A DNA stretch of 64,000 nt from Winogradskyella sp. (GCF_013042245.1 NZ_JABDQL010000024.1:28332-92331), one strand, 5' to 3'. Shown: positions 49,933 through 63,099, counted from the stretch's first letter. A program made the numbers and translations. The notes: generated by a model from the sequence alone, not told the origin.

Positions 49933-50005
49933 GCGAGAGTAGCTCAGTTGGTAGAGCGTCAGCCTTCCAAGCTGAATGTCGCCGGTTCGAACCCGGTCTC
50001 TCGCT
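49933..50005 (+). tRNA. tRNA-Gly(TCC)
   Basis: GCGAGAG...CTCTCGC, anticodon loop CTTCCAA, GGTTCGAACCC. Confidence 0.95.
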
Positions 50006-50033
50006 CTAAAATAGTTTAAGGGTTACGAGGTGC

Positions 50034-50052
50034 GATTTACGAATCGTAAATC
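50034..50052. repeat. Short inverted repeat in tRNA-Gly/tRNA-Thr spacer
   Basis: gatttacga-a-tcgtaaatc. Confidence 0.85.
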
Positions 50053-50078
50053 ATAAATCGGCAATTGTAAATGGTATT

Positions 50079-50150
50079 GCCGGCGTAGCTCAGGGGTAGA
50101 GCGTTTCCTTGGTAAGGAAGAGGTCACGGGTTCAAATCCCGTCGTTGGCT
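50079..50150 (+). tRNA. tRNA-Thr(GGT)
   Basis: GCCGGCG...CGTTGGC, anticodon loop TTGGTAA, GGTTCAAATCC. Confidence 0.95.
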
Positions 50151-50170
50151 CTAGAATTATAGATGATTTT

Positions 50171-50190
50171 ATCACAATAATAATTGTGAT
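50171..50190 (+). terminator. Hairpin between tRNA-Thr and tuf
   Basis: atcacaat-aata-attgtgat, T-rich downstream. Confidence 0.5.
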
Positions 50191-50254
50191 GATTGATTCT
50201 TTTTGGTATATAAAAATTAAACACTAATATAAATTAAGATTAAATAAATTAAAC

Positions 50255-51442
50255 ATGGCAAAGGCAACTTTCGATCGTTCAAAACCACACCTTAACATAG
50301 GTACTATTGGGCACGTAGATCACGGTAAAACAACTTTAACTGCTGCTATTACTAAAGTATTAGCTGATGCAGGTTTATCAGAAGCAAAAGACTTCGACCA
50401 AATTGATAACGCTCCTGAAGAAAAAGAGAGAGGTATCACAATTAACACATCTCACGTAGAGTATGCAACAGCAAATCGTCATTACGCTCACGTTGACTGT
50501 CCAGGTCACGCCGATTACGTAAAAAACATGGTAACAGGTGCTGCTCAAATGGACGGTGCTATTTTGGTTGTTGCTGCAACGGATGGTCCTATGCCACAAA
50601 CTCGTGAGCACATCCTTTTAGGGCGTCAGGTAGGTATTCCTCGCATCGTTGTATTCATGAATAAAGTGGATATGGTTGATGATGAAGAGTTATTAGAATT
50701 AGTTGAAATGGAAATTAGAGATTTATTATCATTCTACGAGTACGATGGAGATAATGGACCTGTAGTTGCTGGTTCTGCTCTAGGTGCGCTTAACGGTGAG
50801 CAAAAGTGGGTCGATACAGTGATGGAATTAATGGAAGCTGTTGATAACTGGATTGAAGAGCCTGTTCGTGATATGGATAAACCTTTCTTAATGCCTATTG
50901 AGGACGTATTTTCTATTACAGGTCGTGGTACTGTTGCAACTGGTCGTATTGAGACTGGTGTAGCTAACACCGGTGATCCTGTTGAAATTATCGGTATGGG
51001 TGCTGAGAAATTAACATCTACTATTACAGGTATCGAAATGTTCCGTCAAATACTAGATAGAGGTGAAGCTGGTGATAACGCTGGTATCTTATTAAGAGGT
51101 ATTGAGAAAACTCAAATCTCTAGAGGTATGGTAATTACTGCACCTGGTTCTGTAACACCACACTCTAAATTCAAAGCTGAGGTTTATATCCTTAAGAAAG
51201 AAGAAGGTGGCCGTCACACACCATTTCACAACAACTACCGTCCACAGTTTTACGTTCGTACAACTGACGTAACAGGAAACATTGCGCTTCCTGATGGAGT
51301 AGAAATGGTAATGCCTGGTGACAACTTAACTATTACTGTTGAGCTAATTCAACCAATTGCAATGAACGTAGGTTTACGTTTCGCTATCCGTGAAGGTGGT
51401 CGTACAGTTGGTGCTGGTCAGGTAACTGAAATTTTAGACTAA
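50255..51442 (+). CDS. tuf: Elongation factor Tu
   Basis: [45 protein letters not shown]. Confidence 0.99.
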   Translation: MAKATFDRSKPHLNIGTIGHVDHGKTTLTAAITKVLADAGLSEAKDFDQIDNAPEEKERGITINTSHVEYATANRHYAHVDCPGHADYVKNMVTGAAQMDGAILVVAATDGPMPQTREHILLGRQVGIPRIVVFMNKVDMVDDEELLELVEMEIRDLLSFYEYDGDNGPVVAGSALGALNGEQKWVDTVMELMEAVDNWIEEPVRDMDKPFLMPIEDVFSITGRGTVATGRIETGVANTGDPVEIIGMGAEKLTSTITGIEMFRQILDRGEAGDNAGILLRGIEKTQISRGMVITAPGSVTPHSKFKAEVYILKKEEGGRHTPFHNNYRPQFYVRTTDVTGNIALPDGVEMVMPGDNLTITVELIQPIAMNVGLRFAIREGGRTVGAGQVTEILD

Positions 51443-51503
51443 ATTATTAGCTAAATATATAATTAAGGTGTCCCGATTTTTTGGGGTACCTTGATTTATG
51501 TTT

Positions 51504-51576
51504 ACGGGTTTAGCTCAGTTGGTAGAGCACTGGTCTCCAAAACCAGGTGTCGGGAGTTCGAGTCTCTCAACCCGTG
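51504..51576 (+). tRNA. tRNA-Trp(CCA)
   Basis: ACGGGTT...AACCCGT, anticodon loop CTCCAAA, GTTCGAGTC. Confidence 0.95.
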
Positions 51577-51686
51577 CAAAGTATAGATAGAGCGACTGTT
51601 AGTCACTTAACTATATGATAAAATAAGCAAAAAGCGAAAGTATTATAAAATTATAATGTTTTCAACCTGAAATAAAAGATATAAAA

Positions 51687-51881
51687 ATGGCAGGAATAGT
51701 AACATACGTAAAAGAATCTTTCGAAGAGCTAAAAAATAATGTAACATGGACACCATGGCCAGAAGCCCAGCGATTAACAATTGTCGTAGCCGTTTTTTCT
51801 ATATTATTTTCGTTAGCTATTTGGGGAGTTGATACCGTATTTAGTAGAGTTATTAAAGCATATTTCGGTCTAATTAATTAA
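51687..51881 (+). CDS. secE: Preprotein translocase subunit SecE
   Basis: Small single-TM protein (VKESFEELKNNVTWTPWPEAQRLT) upstream of nusG. Confidence 0.95.
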   Translation: MAGIVTYVKESFEELKNNVTWTPWPEAQRLTIVVAVFSILFSLAIWGVDTVFSRVIKAYFGLIN

Positions 51882-51897
51882 ACAACAAATCAATTAC

Positions 51898-52455
51898 ATG
51901 TCTGAAAAAAGCGGAAATAAAAAGTGGTATGTTGTTAGAGCCGTAAGTGGTCAAGAAAACAAAATCAAAACTTACATCGAGAATGAAATTTCTAGATTAG
52001 GATTAGGTGATTATGTTGATCAAGTGTTGGTGCCTACAGAAAAAGTAATACAAATACGTAACGGTAAGAAAATAAATAAAGAACGTACTTATTTTCCAGG
52101 TTACATTATGATACAGGCAAACCTTAGTGGTGAAGTGCCACACATCATTAAATCAATTACAAACGTTATTGGTTTCTTAGGTGAAACAAAAGGTGGCGAG
52201 CCAGTACCATTAAGACAATCTGAGGTTAACCGCATGCTAGGTAAAGTTGACGAATTGGCTTTGGAGGCTGATGCAAACATTGCTATACCATTCACCATTG
52301 GTGAGACTGTGAAAGTTATTGACGGTCCATTCAACGGGTTTGACGGGACTATCGAAAAAATAAATGAAGAAAAGCGTAAGCTAGAAGTAATGGTGAAGAT
52401 TTTTGGAAGAAAAACACCATTAGAATTGAGCTATATGCAAGTTGAAAAAGTATAA
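51898..52455 (+). CDS. nusG: Transcription termination/antitermination protein NusG
   Basis: KWYVVRAVSGQENKIK; FPGYIMIQ; KOW GETVKVIDGPFNGFDGTIE. Confidence 0.97.
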   Translation: MSEKSGNKKWYVVRAVSGQENKIKTYIENEISRLGLGDYVDQVLVPTEKVIQIRNGKKINKERTYFPGYIMIQANLSGEVPHIIKSITNVIGFLGETKGGEPVPLRQSEVNRMLGKVDELALEADANIAIPFTIGETVKVIDGPFNGFDGTIEKINEEKRKLEVMVKIFGRKTPLELSYMQVEKV

Positions 52456-52528
52456 TAATTGTTACATTATATAAGGCGTATGTTTTTAGGCTTCCAATTT
52501 AAGAACATCGCATAATTTTAAATTTAAA

Positions 52529-52969
52529 ATGGCAAAAGAACTAGACAAAGTAGTTAAATTACAAGTTCGGGGAGGTGCAGCGAATCCATCGCCACCGGTT
52601 GGACCCGCTTTAGGTGCCGCTGGAGTTAATATCATGGAGTTTTGTAAGCAGTTTAATGCTAGAACCCAAGATAGACCAGGTAAAGTTTTACCTGTGGTAA
52701 TTTCTGTTTACAAAGACAAATCTTTTGAATTCGTAATCAAGACTCCACCAGCAGCAGTACAATTATTAGAAGCGGCCAAAGTAAAGAAGGGATCAGGAGA
52801 ACCAAACCGACGTAAAGTAGCAAAAGTAACTTGGGACCAAGTTAAGACTATTGCAGAAGATAAGATGGTAGATTTAAATGCATTTACTATTGATTCAGCT
52901 ATGAAAATGGTAGCTGGTACGGCAAGATCGATGGGTATTACAGTTAAAGGTGGAGAAGCACCAAACTAA
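52529..52969 (+). CDS. rplK: 50S ribosomal protein L11
   Basis: [37 protein letters not shown]. Confidence 0.98.
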   Translation: MAKELDKVVKLQVRGGAANPSPPVGPALGAAGVNIMEFCKQFNARTQDRPGKVLPVVISVYKDKSFEFVIKTPPAAVQLLEAAKVKKGSGEPNRRKVAKVTWDQVKTIAEDKMVDLNAFTIDSAMKMVAGTARSMGITVKGGEAPN

Positions 52970-52980
52970 AAATTTTTGAA

Positions 52981-53670
52981 ATGGCAAGATTAACAAAAAA
53001 GCAAAAAGAAGCCAGAGCTAAAGTTGATAAAAATAAACTTTACTCTGTTGAAGAAGCTTCAGCTTTACTTAAAGAAATCACATACACAAAATTTGACGCC
53101 TCAGTAGATTTAGCCATAAGATTAGGCGTAGATCCACGTAAGGCAAACCAAATGGTTCGTGGTGTGGTTTCACTACCACACGGTACGGGTAAAGACATGA
53201 AGGTTCTTGCACTAGTAACACCAGATAAAGAAGAAGAGGCTAAAGCAGCTGGCGCTGATTATGTGGGGTTAGATGAATACTTACAAAAAATTAAAGATGG
53301 TTGGACAGATGTTGACGTCATAGTTACAATGCCGAGCATTATGGGTAAGTTAGGACCATTAGGTAGAGTATTAGGACCAAGAGGTCTTATGCCAAACCCT
53401 AAAACTGGAACAGTAACTATGGACGTAGCTAAGGCAGTTTCGGAAGTAAAGGCTGGTAAGATAGACTTTAAAGTAGATAAAACAGGTATTGTACATGCAC
53501 CAATTGGTAAAGCATCTTTTAGTGCAGATAAACTTGTAGGAAATGCTAACGAATTATTAACAACATTAATGAAGCTAAAACCAACAGCGTCAAAAGGTGT
53601 TTATGTAAAAAGTATTTTCATGTCTAGCACAATGAGTCCAAGCATAGCAATTGATACAAAAATAGGATAG
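52981..53670 (+). CDS. rplA: 50S ribosomal protein L1
   Basis: [27 protein letters not shown]. Confidence 0.98.
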   Translation: MARLTKKQKEARAKVDKNKLYSVEEASALLKEITYTKFDASVDLAIRLGVDPRKANQMVRGVVSLPHGTGKDMKVLALVTPDKEEEAKAAGADYVGLDEYLQKIKDGWTDVDVIVTMPSIMGKLGPLGRVLGPRGLMPNPKTGTVTMDVAKAVSEVKAGKIDFKVDKTGIVHAPIGKASFSADKLVGNANELLTTLMKLKPTASKGVYVKSIFMSSTMSPSIAIDTKIG

Positions 53671-53689
53671 TAGTTAAACTTAGAATATT

Positions 53690-54211
53690 ATGACAAGAGA
53701 AGAAAAATCCCTAGTAATTGATGAGTTAACTGCTCAGTTAGCAGATAATGCAAATATTTATTTAACGGATATATCTGGATTAAATGCAGTAGATACTTCA
53801 AATTTACGTCGTGCTTGTTTTAAAGCTAATGTGAAATTAGCAGTTGTTAAGAATACATTATTAGAAAAGGCAATGGAAGCATCAGACAAAGAGTTTGGAG
53901 AGTTACCATCAACCCTTAAAGGTAATACCTCTGTAATGTACTCTGAAACTGGTAATGGACCAGCTAAAGTAATTAAAGCATTCCGTAAAAAGTCTGAAAA
54001 GCCTTTATTAAAGGGAGCTTTTATTGAAGAGTCAATTTACATTGGAGATGACCAATTAGACGCCCTAGTCGACATCAAATCAAGAGAAGAATTGATTGGT
54101 GAAGTAATAGGCTTATTACAATCTCCTGCTAAAAACGTTATTTCAGCACTTAAATCAAGTGGTGGAACAATTGCAGGATTATTAAAAACATTATCCGAAA
54201 AAGAAGGATAA
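53690..54211 (+). CDS. rplJ: 50S ribosomal protein L10
   Basis: Position between rplA and rplL; VKLAVVKNTLLEKAME. Confidence 0.97.
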   Translation: MTREEKSLVIDELTAQLADNANIYLTDISGLNAVDTSNLRRACFKANVKLAVVKNTLLEKAMEASDKEFGELPSTLKGNTSVMYSETGNGPAKVIKAFRKKSEKPLLKGAFIEESIYIGDDQLDALVDIKSREELIGEVIGLLQSPAKNVISALKSSGGTIAGLLKTLSEKEG

Positions 54212-54270
54212 TATTACAAGTACGCACTTAAAAACTAAAATAAAAACACATTTATTAAAACGATAGAAAA

Positions 54271-54648
54271 ATGGCAGATTTAAAAGATTTCGCAGAACAA
54301 TTAGTTAATTTAACTGTAAAAGAGGTTAATGAATTAGCTGATATTTTAAAAGAAGAATACGGTATTGAGCCTGCTGCTGCTGCAGTAGCTGTTGCTGCTG
54401 GTGGTGCTGCTGCTGGTGGAGAGGCTGAAGAAGAGCAAACTGAATTTGACGTAATCCTTAAAGCCGCTGGTGGTTCTAAATTAGCAGTTGTAAAACTTGT
54501 TAAAGAATTAACTGGTTTAGGATTAAAAGATGCTAAAGGTTTAGTTGATGATGCACCAAGCGCAATCAAAGAAGGCGTTGCTAAAGACGAAGCTGAAGCT
54601 TTAAAAGCACAGTTAGAAGAAGCTGGAGCAGAGGTTGAGCTTAAGTAA
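54271..54648 (+). CDS. rplL: 50S ribosomal protein L7/L12
   Basis: Ala/Gly hinge; [36 protein letters not shown]. Confidence 0.98.
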   Translation: MADLKDFAEQLVNLTVKEVNELADILKEEYGIEPAAAAVAVAAGGAAAGGEAEEEQTEFDVILKAAGGSKLAVVKLVKELTGLGLKDAKGLVDDAPSAIKEGVAKDEAEALKAQLEEAGAEVELK

Positions 54649-54681
54649 GCTCAGTTAATACCTACAATATAAGGTTTAGGT

Positions 54682-54704
54682 TTATCCCGCTTTTTGCGGG
54701 ATAA
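54682..54704 (+). terminator. Hairpin (attenuator candidate) between rplL and rpoB
   Basis: ttatcccgc-ttttt-gcgggataa. Confidence 0.55.
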
Positions 54705-54779
54705 TGCCTAGACCATTTTGTGTATATAAATAGTATGTACACTTTATTACATTATTTTTAATCAAAAACGCGTTCATCG

Positions 54780-57700
54780 ATGTTAGCAAAACAAGCTGAA
54801 AGATTAAATTTCTCCTCGATTGTAAATAGAACTGAATATCCAGATTTTCTGGACATTCAGATAAAATCCTTTCAGGATTTTTTCCAATTAGAGACAAAAT
54901 CTGATCAAAGAGGTAACGAAGGTTTATACAACACCTTCATGGAGAATTTTCCAATTACCGACACAAGAAACCAATTCGTATTAGAATTCTTGGACTACTT
55001 TATAGATCCACCAAGATATTCAATCGAAGAATGTATAGAAAGAGGACTAACATACAGTGTGCCACTTAAAGCACGTTTGAAATTGTATTGTACAGACCCT
55101 GAACACGAGGACTTCGAGACTATTGTTCAGGATGTATACTTAGGAACAATTCCTTACATGACACCAAGCGGTACATTCTGTATAAACGGAGCAGAAAGAG
55201 TTGTTGTGTCTCAGCTACATAGATCACCTGGTGTATTTTTTAGTCAGTCGTTCCATGCTAATGGTACCAAATTATATTCAGCAAGAGTAATTCCTTTTAA
55301 AGGGTCTTGGATAGAATTTGCTACTGATATTAACAGTGTAATGTACGCTTATATTGACAGAAAGAAAAAACTTCCTGTTACTACTTTATTTAGAGCTATT
55401 GGTTTCGAAAGAGATAAAGATATTTTAGAGATATTTGATCTTGCTGAAGAAGTAAAAGTTTCTAAATCTGGTTTAAAGAAAGTTATCGGTCGTAAACTTG
55501 CGGCACGTGTACTTAACACATGGCATGAAGATTTCGTAGATGAAGATACAGGTGAAGTAGTATCTATCGAGCGTAACGAAATCGTTCTTGACCGTGATAC
55601 AATTATAGACAAAGAAAATATTGAAGAAATCCTAGAAGCTGGTGTAAAGACTATTCTTCTTCACAAGGAAAGCGGACAGCAAGGAGACTATGCAATTATT
55701 CACAATACATTACAGAAGGATCCAACAAACTCTGAAAAAGAAGCTGTTGAGCATATCTACCGTCAATTACGTAATGCAGAGCCACCAGATGAAGAAACTG
55801 CACGTGGTATAATTGATAAATTATTCTTTTCTGATCAACGTTACTCTTTAGGAGAAGTAGGTCGTTATAGAATGAATAAAAAATTACAGTTAGATATTGG
55901 AATGGATAAGCAAGTGCTTACCAAAGTAGATATCATAACTATTATAAAATATCTAATTGAGCTTATTAACTCAAAAGCAGAGATTGATGATATTGATCAC
56001 TTGTCTAACCGTCGTGTACGTACAGTAGGCGAACAATTATCATCTCAGTTTGGAGTTGGTTTAGCACGTATGGCACGTACTATTCGTGAGCGTATGAACG
56101 TTCGTGATAACGAGGTATTTACGCCAATAGATTTGATTAATGCTAAGACTTTGTCTTCAGTTATTAATTCATTCTTTGGAACTAACCAGTTATCTCAGTT
56201 TATGGATCAAACAAATCCACTAGCAGAGATTACACACAAACGTCGTCTATCGGCTTTAGGACCTGGAGGTTTATCTAGAGAAAGAGCAGGTTTCGAAGTT
56301 CGTGATGTACACTATACACACTACGGTCGTCTATGCCCTATCGAAACACCTGAAGGACCAAACATTGGTTTAATTTCTTCATTATCGGTGTTTGCAAAAG
56401 TGAATTCTATGGGATTCATAGAAACACCTTATCGTAAAGTAGAAAATGGTGTAGTAGATATTAAAAATACGCCAACATATCTAAGTGCTGAAGAGGAGGA
56501 AGATATGTTAATTGCACAAGCTACAATTGAAGTTGACAATAAAGGTAAAATTTTACCAGAAAAAATCATTTCTCGCCAAGAGGGCGATTTCCCTGTAATT
56601 GAGCCTTCAAACGTAAATTATACCGATGTAGCCCCTAATCAAATTGCTTCGATTTCAGCATCTTTAATTCCATTCTTGGAACATGATGATGCCAACCGTG
56701 CGTTGATGGGATCTAACATGATGCGTCAAGCCGTACCACTATTGCGTCCACAAGCACCAATTGTAGGTACAGGTTTAGAGCGACAAGTAGCATCAGATTC
56801 TAGAGTATTAATTAATGCTGAAGGCGCTGGTACTGTTGAGTATGTAGATGCAGAAAAAATAACAATCAAATACGAGCGTACAAAAGAAGAAGCTATGGTA
56901 AGCTTTGATAGCGATACCAAAACTTACCCTTTGGTTAAGTTCAGAAAGACTAACCAAGGGACGTCTATTAACTTAAAACCTATTGTACAAAAAGGTGATA
57001 AAGTTTTAAAAGGACAAGTGCTCTGTGAAGGTTATGCAACTCAAAAAGGAGAGCTTGCTCTTGGGCGTAACATGAAAGTGGCATTTATGCCATGGAAAGG
57101 TTATAACTTCGAGGATGCGATTGTAATTTCTGAAAAAGTAGTTCGTGATGACATATTCACTTCAATTCATATCGATGAGTATTCTTTAGAAGTAAGAGAT
57201 ACAAAATTAGGTAATGAAGAGTTAACTAATGATATCCCTAATGTTTCTGAAGAAGCTACCAAAGACTTGGATGAAAATGGTATGATTCGTGTTGGTGCAG
57301 AAATCAAACCAGGAGACATTTTAATTGGTAAGATTACACCAAAGGGTGAGTCAGACCCAACTCCAGAAGAAAAATTATTACGTGCAATCTTCGGTGATAA
57401 AGCAGGAGATGTAAAAGATGCTTCATTAAAAGCTTCACCATCATTAAATGGTGTTGTCATTGATAAGAAGTTATTCGCACGTGCTATAAAGGACAAGCGT
57501 AAGAGAGCTCAAGATAAAGAAGATATTGAAAAGCTGGAAGATGTTTACGATAAACGTTTTGAAGACCTTCAAAATGTTTTAGTTGAAAAGTTATTTGCTA
57601 TAGTTAATGGTAAAACTGCCCAAGGTATTTATAATGACTTAGGAGAAGAGATTATTCCAAAAGGAAAGAAGTATACCTTGAAAATGTTAAATGCTGTTGA

Positions 57701-58592
57701 TGATTATGCGCATTTAACTTCAGGAAGATGGACAACAGATGATGCAACTAACGCATTGGTTGAAGATTTAATCCACAACTACAAGATTAAAGAAAATGAT
57801 CTACAAGGTTCATTAAGACGTGAGAAGTTTACAATTTCTGTAGGCGATGAATTACCTGCAGGTATCATTAAACTAGCAAAAGTTTATATCGCTAAAAAGC
57901 GTAAACTTAAAGTTGGTGATAAGATGGCAGGTCGTCACGGTAATAAAGGTATTGTGGCACGTATCGTTCGTCAAGAGGATATGCCATTCTTAGAAGATGG
58001 AACCCCTGTAGATATTGTATTAAATCCGCTTGGTGTACCATCTCGTATGAACATCGGTCAAATTTATGAAACGGTTCTTGGTTGGGCAGGTCAAAAATTA
58101 GGTAGAACATATGCGACACCTATTTTCGACGGTGCAACACTAGACCAAATTAATGGATTTACAGATGAAGCTGGTGTACCACGTTTTGGTCATACATATT
58201 TATATGATGGTGGAACAGGAGATCGTTTTGATCAACCTGCAACTGTCGGTGTAATTTATATGATTAAACTTGGTCATATGATTGATGATAAGATGCACGC
58301 GCGTTCTATAGGACCTTACTCATTAATTACGCAGCAACCATTAGGTGGTAAAGCACAGTTTGGTGGTCAGCGTTTTGGTGAGATGGAAGTATGGGCACTT
58401 GAGGCTTATGGAGCATCAAGTACATTACGTGAAATCTTAACCGTAAAATCGGATGACGTTATTGGTAGAGCAAAAACTTACGAAGCTATCGTAAAAGGTG
58501 AGCCAATGCCAGAGCCGGGACTACCTGAATCTTTCAACGTACTTATGCACGAATTGAAAGGACTAGGATTAGATATTAGATTAGAAGAATAA
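54780..58592 (+). CDS. rpoB: DNA-directed RNA polymerase subunit beta
   Basis: [53 protein letters not shown]. Confidence 0.99.
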   Translation: MLAKQAERLNFSSIVNRTEYPDFLDIQIKSFQDFFQLETKSDQRGNEGLYNTFMENFPITDTRNQFVLEFLDYFIDPPRYSIEECIERGLTYSVPLKARLKLYCTDPEHEDFETIVQDVYLGTIPYMTPSGTFCINGAERVVVSQLHRSPGVFFSQSFHANGTKLYSARVIPFKGSWIEFATDINSVMYAYIDRKKKLPVTTLFRAIGFERDKDILEIFDLAEEVKVSKSGLKKVIGRKLAARVLNTWHEDFVDEDTGEVVSIERNEIVLDRDTIIDKENIEEILEAGVKTILLHKESGQQGDYAIIHNTLQKDPTNSEKEAVEHIYRQLRNAEPPDEETARGIIDKLFFSDQRYSLGEVGRYRMNKKLQLDIGMDKQVLTKVDIITIIKYLIELINSKAEIDDIDHLSNRRVRTVGEQLSSQFGVGLARMARTIRERMNVRDNEVFTPIDLINAKTLSSVINSFFGTNQLSQFMDQTNPLAEITHKRRLSALGPGGLSRERAGFEVRDVHYTHYGRLCPIETPEGPNIGLISSLSVFAKVNSMGFIETPYRKVENGVVDIKNTPTYLSAEEEEDMLIAQATIEVDNKGKILPEKIISRQEGDFPVIEPSNVNYTDVAPNQIASISASLIPFLEHDDANRALMGSNMMRQAVPLLRPQAPIVGTGLERQVASDSRVLINAEGAGTVEYVDAEKITIKYERTKEEAMVSFDSDTKTYPLVKFRKTNQGTSINLKPIVQKGDKVLKGQVLCEGYATQKGELALGRNMKVAFMPWKGYNFEDAIVISEKVVRDDIFTSIHIDEYSLEVRDTKLGNEELTNDIPNVSEEATKDLDENGMIRVGAEIKPGDILIGKITPKGESDPTPEEKLLRAIFGDKAGDVKDASLKASPSLNGVVIDKKLFARAIKDKRKRAQDKEDIEKLEDVYDKRFEDLQNVLVEKLFAIVNGKTAQGIYNDLGEEIIPKGKKYTLKMLNAVDDYAHLTSGRWTTDDATNALVEDLIHNYKIKENDLQGSLRREKFTISVGDELPAGIIKLAKVYIAKKRKLKVGDKMAGRHGNKGIVARIVRQEDMPFLEDGTPVDIVLNPLGVPSRMNIGQIYETVLGWAGQKLGRTYATPIFDGATLDQINGFTDEAGVPRFGHTYLYDGGTGDRFDQPATVGVIYMIKLGHMIDDKMHARSIGPYSLITQQPLGGKAQFGGQRFGEMEVWALEAYGASSTLREILTVKSDDVIGRAKTYEAIVKGEPMPEPGLPESFNVLMHELKGLGLDIRLEE

Positions 58593-58596
58593 ATTA

Positions 58597-58681
58597 AGTC
58601 GGCAGTTAGCAGTCGTTAGTAAGCAGTTTCTATACTGTATCAAAAATGACTGAAGACTGCAAACTGCAAACTGAAGACTAT
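58597..58681. repeat. Imperfect inverted/tandem repeat of CAGT/ACTG words between rpoB and rpoC
   Basis: agtcggcagttagcagtcgttagtaagcagttt ... actgaagactgcaaactgcaaactgaagact. Confidence 0.7.
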
Positions 58682-58688
58682 AAAAGAC

Positions 58689-61600
58689 ATGGCAAGAAGA
58701 CAAGATAAGAATACAGTACAGAAGTTTAACAAAATCTCTATTGGTTTAGCATCACCAGAGTCTGTTTTAGCAGCATCTCGTGGTGAAGTATTAAAGCCAG
58801 AAACTATAAATTATCGTACACATAAACCAGAACGTGATGGTTTGTTCTGTGAGCGTATTTTTGGTCCTGTAAAGGATTTTGAATGTGCTTGTGGTAAATA
58901 TAAAAGAATACGTTACAAAGGTATCGTTTGTGACCGTTGTGGTGTAGAAGTAACAGAAAAGAAAGTACGTAGAGATCGCGTAGGACACATCAACTTAGTT
59001 GTGCCTGTAGCTCATATCTGGTATTTCCGTTCCTTACCTAACAAAATAGGTTATTTATTAGGCCTGCCATCTAAGAAATTAGATATGATTATTTACTACG
59101 AACGTTACGTAGTTATTCAGCCAGGTATTGCTATGAATGCTGAAGGTGAGCCATTACAAAAAATGGACTTCTTAACTGAGGAAGAGTATTTAAACATACT
59201 TGAAACTATCCCTCAGGAGAATCAGTATTTAGACGATACAGATCCTAATAAATTTATCGCAAAAATGGGAGCAGAATGTTTAATAGACATTTTAGCACGT
59301 ATCGATTTAGACCAGTTGTCTTATGACTTACGTCACAAGGCAAATAACGAAACTTCTAAGCAACGTAAAACTGAAGCGTTAAAACGTCTTCAGGTTGTCG
59401 AAGCATTTAGAGATTCTAACGAGAATAGAGAGAACAAGCCAGAATGGATGATAATGAAGGCTGTGCCTGTAATCCCACCAGAATTAAGACCTTTAGTGCC
59501 TTTAGATGGTGGTCGTTTTGCTACGTCTGATTTAAATGATTTATACCGTCGTGTAATTATCCGTAACAACCGTCTTAAGAGACTTGTTGAGATAAAAGCG
59601 CCAGAAGTAATTTTACGTAACGAGAAGCGTATGCTCCAAGAGTCTGTAGATTCTTTATTCGATAATACACGTAAGTCTTCTGCGGTTAAAACCGATTCTA
59701 ATAGACCGTTAAAATCACTTTCAGATTCACTTAAAGGTAAGCAAGGACGTTTCCGTCAAAACTTATTAGGTAAACGTGTTGATTATTCTGCACGTTCCGT
59801 AATTGTTGTTGGACCAGAATTAAAGTTATTTGAATGTGGTCTTCCAAAGAATATGGCAGCTGAGCTTTACAAGCCATTCATCATTCGTAAGTTAATCGAA
59901 AGAGGAATAGTAAAAACAGTGAAATCTGCTAAGAAAATTATAGACAGAAAAGAGCCAGTAGTTTGGGATATCTTAGAAAATGTTTTAAAAGGACATCCGG
60001 TTCTTTTAAATCGTGCTCCTACGTTACACAGACTAGGTATTCAAGCATTCCAACCAAAACTTATTGAAGGTAAGGCAATTCAGTTACACCCATTAGTGTG
60101 TACTGCATTTAATGCTGATTTCGATGGAGACCAGATGGCTGTACATTTACCACTAGGGCCAGAAGCTATATTAGAAGCGCAACTATTAATGTTAGCGTCT
60201 CACAATATTTTAAACCCTGCAAATGGTTCACCAGTAACAGTACCTTCTCAGGATATGGTACTTGGTTTATATTACATGACCAAGCACAGAAAATCAGATA
60301 AGGATTATAAAGTTAAAGGTGAAGGCTTAACATTCTATTCTCCAGACGAAGTAACAATTGCTTACAACGAGAAGAAAGTTGACTTAAACGCTGGAATAAA
60401 AGTCCGTACAAAAGATTTTAACGAAGAAGGAGAGTTAACAACTCAAATTATAGAGACTACTGTAGGTCGTGTACTTTTCAACGAAAAAGTACCTGAAGCT
60501 GCTGGTTATATCAATGAGGTATTAACTAAGAAATCTTTAAGAGATATTATTCATGGTATTCTTAAGAAAACTAGCGTACCTGAAACTGCAGCATTCCTTG
60601 ATGAAATCAAAACATTAGGATACAAATTCGCTTTCCAAGGTGGTTTGTCTTTCAGTTTAGGAGATATCATTATTCCTCAAGAAAAACAAGGAATGATTGA
60701 TGCTGCTAATACAAAAGTAGATGGTATTATGGGAAGCTATAATATGGGTCTTATTACCAATAACGAACGTTACAACCAAGTTATTGATATCTGGACATCT
60801 ACGAATGCAGAATTAACAGAGCTATCTATGAAACGTATCCGTGAGGATCAACAAGGATTCAACTCAGTATTTATGATGCTAGATTCTGGTGCTCGTGGAT
60901 CTAAAGAACAGATTCGTCAGTTAACAGGTATGCGTGGATTAATGGCTAAACCTAAAAAATCTACATCAGGAGGAGGTTCAATTATTGAGAATCCAATTCT
61001 TTCAAACTTTAAAGAAGGACTTTCAATTTTAGAATACTTTATTTCTACACACGGTGCACGTAAAGGACTTGCAGATACGGCTCTTAAAACTGCCGATGCA
61101 GGTTACTTAACACGTCGTTTAGTAGATGTATCTCAAGATGTTATTGTATATCAAGAAGATTGTGGTACATTGAGAGGAATCGAAGTTTCTGCATTAAAGA
61201 AGAACGAAGAAATTGTTGAAAAACTAGAAGCAAGAATCGTTGGTCGTACGTCTGTGAATGATGTTTACAACCCATTAACTGAAGAGCTATTGGTTGAAGC
61301 AGGAGCTCATATCGATGATGTTATTGCTAAGAAAATTGGTGATTCTCCAGTTGAGTCTATAGAGGTACGTTCGCCATTGACATGTGAAGCCAAGAAAGGT
61401 ATCTGTGTCAAGTGTTACGGACGTAACTTAGCAACAGGTAAAATGGTACAACGAGGAGAAGCTGTTGGTGTAGTAGCCGCACAATCTATTGGTGAACCAG
61501 GTACACAGTTAACATTACGTACATTTCACGTAGGTGGTATTGCTGGTAACATTTCTGAAGAGAATAAGTTAATTGCTAAGTTCGATGGTGTTGCAGAAAT

Positions 61601-62990
61601 CGAAGATTTAAAAACAGTTAAATCTAAGGATAGTGAAGGTAATGAAGTAGATGTAGTTATTTCTCGTACCTCGGAATTGAAATTAACAGACGCTAAAACA
61701 GGTATTATTTTAAGTACTAATAACATCCCTTACGGTTCTCATATATTTGTTAAGCCTGGTGCTAAGATTAAGAAAGATACTGTAGTTTGCCAATGGGATC
61801 CATATAATGGTGTAATTATTTCAGAATTTGCTGGTAAAGTGAAGTATGAAAATATCGAACAAGGTGTAACATATCAAGTCGAAATTGACGAACAAACAGG
61901 TTTCCAAGAGAAAGTAATTTCAGAATCTAGAAACAAGAAGTTAATTCCAACATTACTGATAGAAGATAAGAAAGGTGAAACCATCCGTTCTTACAACTTA
62001 CCAGTAGGTGCACACATTATGATTGATGATGGTGAGAAAATTGATATAGGTAAAATCTTAGTTAAAATTCCTCGTAAATCATCTAAAGCAGGAGATATTA
62101 CTGGTGGTCTTCCTCGTGTAACGGAGTTATTCGAAGCACGTAATCCATCCAATCCAGCTGTTGTAACAGAGATTGATGGTGTTGTATCATTTGGTAAGAT
62201 TAAGCGTGGTAACCGTGAGATAATCATCGAGTCCAAATTAGGTGAGATTAAAAAATACTTAGTAAAGCTATCTAGTCAAATTCTTGTACAAGAAAACGAT
62301 TACGTAAAAGCAGGTATGCCATTATCTGATGGTTCTATAACACCAAACGATATCTTAAACATCAAAGGTCCTTCAGCGGTACAACAGTACTTAGTAAATG
62401 AGGTACAAGAAGTTTACCGATTACAAGGTGTGAAGATTAATGATAAGCATTTCGAAGTTGTTGTAAGACAAATGATGCGTAAAGTGAGAATTATAGATTC
62501 TGGTGATACTATTTTCTTAGAAAACCAATTAGTTCACAAATCAGATTTCATCGAAGAAAATGATAAGATTTTCGGTATGAAAGTGGTTGAAGACGCTGGA
62601 GATTCTGAGAATTTAAAAGTGGGCCAGATAGTGACCACGCGCGTATTACGTGATGAGAATTCTAGTTTGAGACGTGAAGATAAGCAATTAGTAACAGCCC
62701 GTGATGCAAGTAACGCAACAGCAACGCCAATTCTACAGGGTATTACTCGAGCATCTTTACAGACGAAATCATTTATCTCAGCGGCATCGTTCCAAGAGAC
62801 CACAAAAGTACTTAATGAAGCCGCAGTAAACGGTAAAGTTGATACGCTTGAAGGTCTTAAGGAAAATGTAATTGTAGGTCATAGAATTCCTGCCGGAACT
62901 GGTGTTAGAGATTACGAAAATATCATCGTAGGCTCAAAGTCGGAATTTGATGAAATGATGAAGCAAAAAGAAGAAATGAATTATAACTAG
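58689..62990 (+). CDS. rpoC: DNA-directed RNA polymerase subunit beta'
   Basis: [39 protein letters not shown]. Confidence 0.99.
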   Translation: MARRQDKNTVQKFNKISIGLASPESVLAASRGEVLKPETINYRTHKPERDGLFCERIFGPVKDFECACGKYKRIRYKGIVCDRCGVEVTEKKVRRDRVGHINLVVPVAHIWYFRSLPNKIGYLLGLPSKKLDMIIYYERYVVIQPGIAMNAEGEPLQKMDFLTEEEYLNILETIPQENQYLDDTDPNKFIAKMGAECLIDILARIDLDQLSYDLRHKANNETSKQRKTEALKRLQVVEAFRDSNENRENKPEWMIMKAVPVIPPELRPLVPLDGGRFATSDLNDLYRRVIIRNNRLKRLVEIKAPEVILRNEKRMLQESVDSLFDNTRKSSAVKTDSNRPLKSLSDSLKGKQGRFRQNLLGKRVDYSARSVIVVGPELKLFECGLPKNMAAELYKPFIIRKLIERGIVKTVKSAKKIIDRKEPVVWDILENVLKGHPVLLNRAPTLHRLGIQAFQPKLIEGKAIQLHPLVCTAFNADFDGDQMAVHLPLGPEAILEAQLLMLASHNILNPANGSPVTVPSQDMVLGLYYMTKHRKSDKDYKVKGEGLTFYSPDEVTIAYNEKKVDLNAGIKVRTKDFNEEGELTTQIIETTVGRVLFNEKVPEAAGYINEVLTKKSLRDIIHGILKKTSVPETAAFLDEIKTLGYKFAFQGGLSFSLGDIIIPQEKQGMIDAANTKVDGIMGSYNMGLITNNERYNQVIDIWTSTNAELTELSMKRIREDQQGFNSVFMMLDSGARGSKEQIRQLTGMRGLMAKPKKSTSGGGSIIENPILSNFKEGLSILEYFISTHGARKGLADTALKTADAGYLTRRLVDVSQDVIVYQEDCGTLRGIEVSALKKNEEIVEKLEARIVGRTSVNDVYNPLTEELLVEAGAHIDDVIAKKIGDSPVESIEVRSPLTCEAKKGICVKCYGRNLATGKMVQRGEAVGVVAAQSIGEPGTQLTLRTFHVGGIAGNISEENKLIAKFDGVAEIEDLKTVKSKDSEGNEVDVVISRTSELKLTDAKTGIILSTNNIPYGSHIFVKPGAKIKKDTVVCQWDPYNGVIISEFAGKVKYENIEQGVTYQVEIDEQTGFQEKVISESRNKKLIPTLLIEDKKGETIRSYNLPVGAHIMIDDGEKIDIGKILVKIPRKSSKAGDITGGLPRVTELFEARNPSNPAVVTEIDGVVSFGKIKRGNREIIIESKLGEIKKYLVKLSSQILVQENDYVKAGMPLSDGSITPNDILNIKGPSAVQQYLVNEVQEVYRLQGVKINDKHFEVVVRQMMRKVRIIDSGDTIFLENQLVHKSDFIEENDKIFGMKVVEDAGDSENLKVGQIVTTRVLRDENSSLRREDKQLVTARDASNATATPILQGITRASLQTKSFISAASFQETTKVLNEAAVNGKVDTLEGLKENVIVGHRIPAGTGVRDYENIIVGSKSEFDEMMKQKEEMNYN

Positions 62991-63027
62991 ATTATAGTTT
63001 ATCTCGCGAAGGCGAGAGTATAAATTA

Positions 63028-63064
63028 AAGCCTTCATTCTAAAATTAGATTGAAGGCTTTTCTT
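63028..63064 (+). terminator. Intrinsic terminator after rpoC
   Basis: aaagccttca...tgaaggcttttctt. Confidence 0.85.
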
Positions 63065-63099
63065 ATAAAACAGAGTATTAACTAAAGAAAATAATAGAA

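Noticed and set aside
49810-50019. ORF of 69 aa on plus strand
   Set aside because: Spans tRNA-Tyr and tRNA-Gly; translation of tRNA sequence, not a gene
54255-54569. 104-aa minus-strand ORF
   Set aside because: Antisense to rplL; Ala-rich because of the L7/L12 hinge
63003-63016. Small inverted repeat ctcgc...gcgag after rpoC
   Set aside because: Short stem without a T-run; the adjacent 63028-63064 hairpin is the convincing terminator
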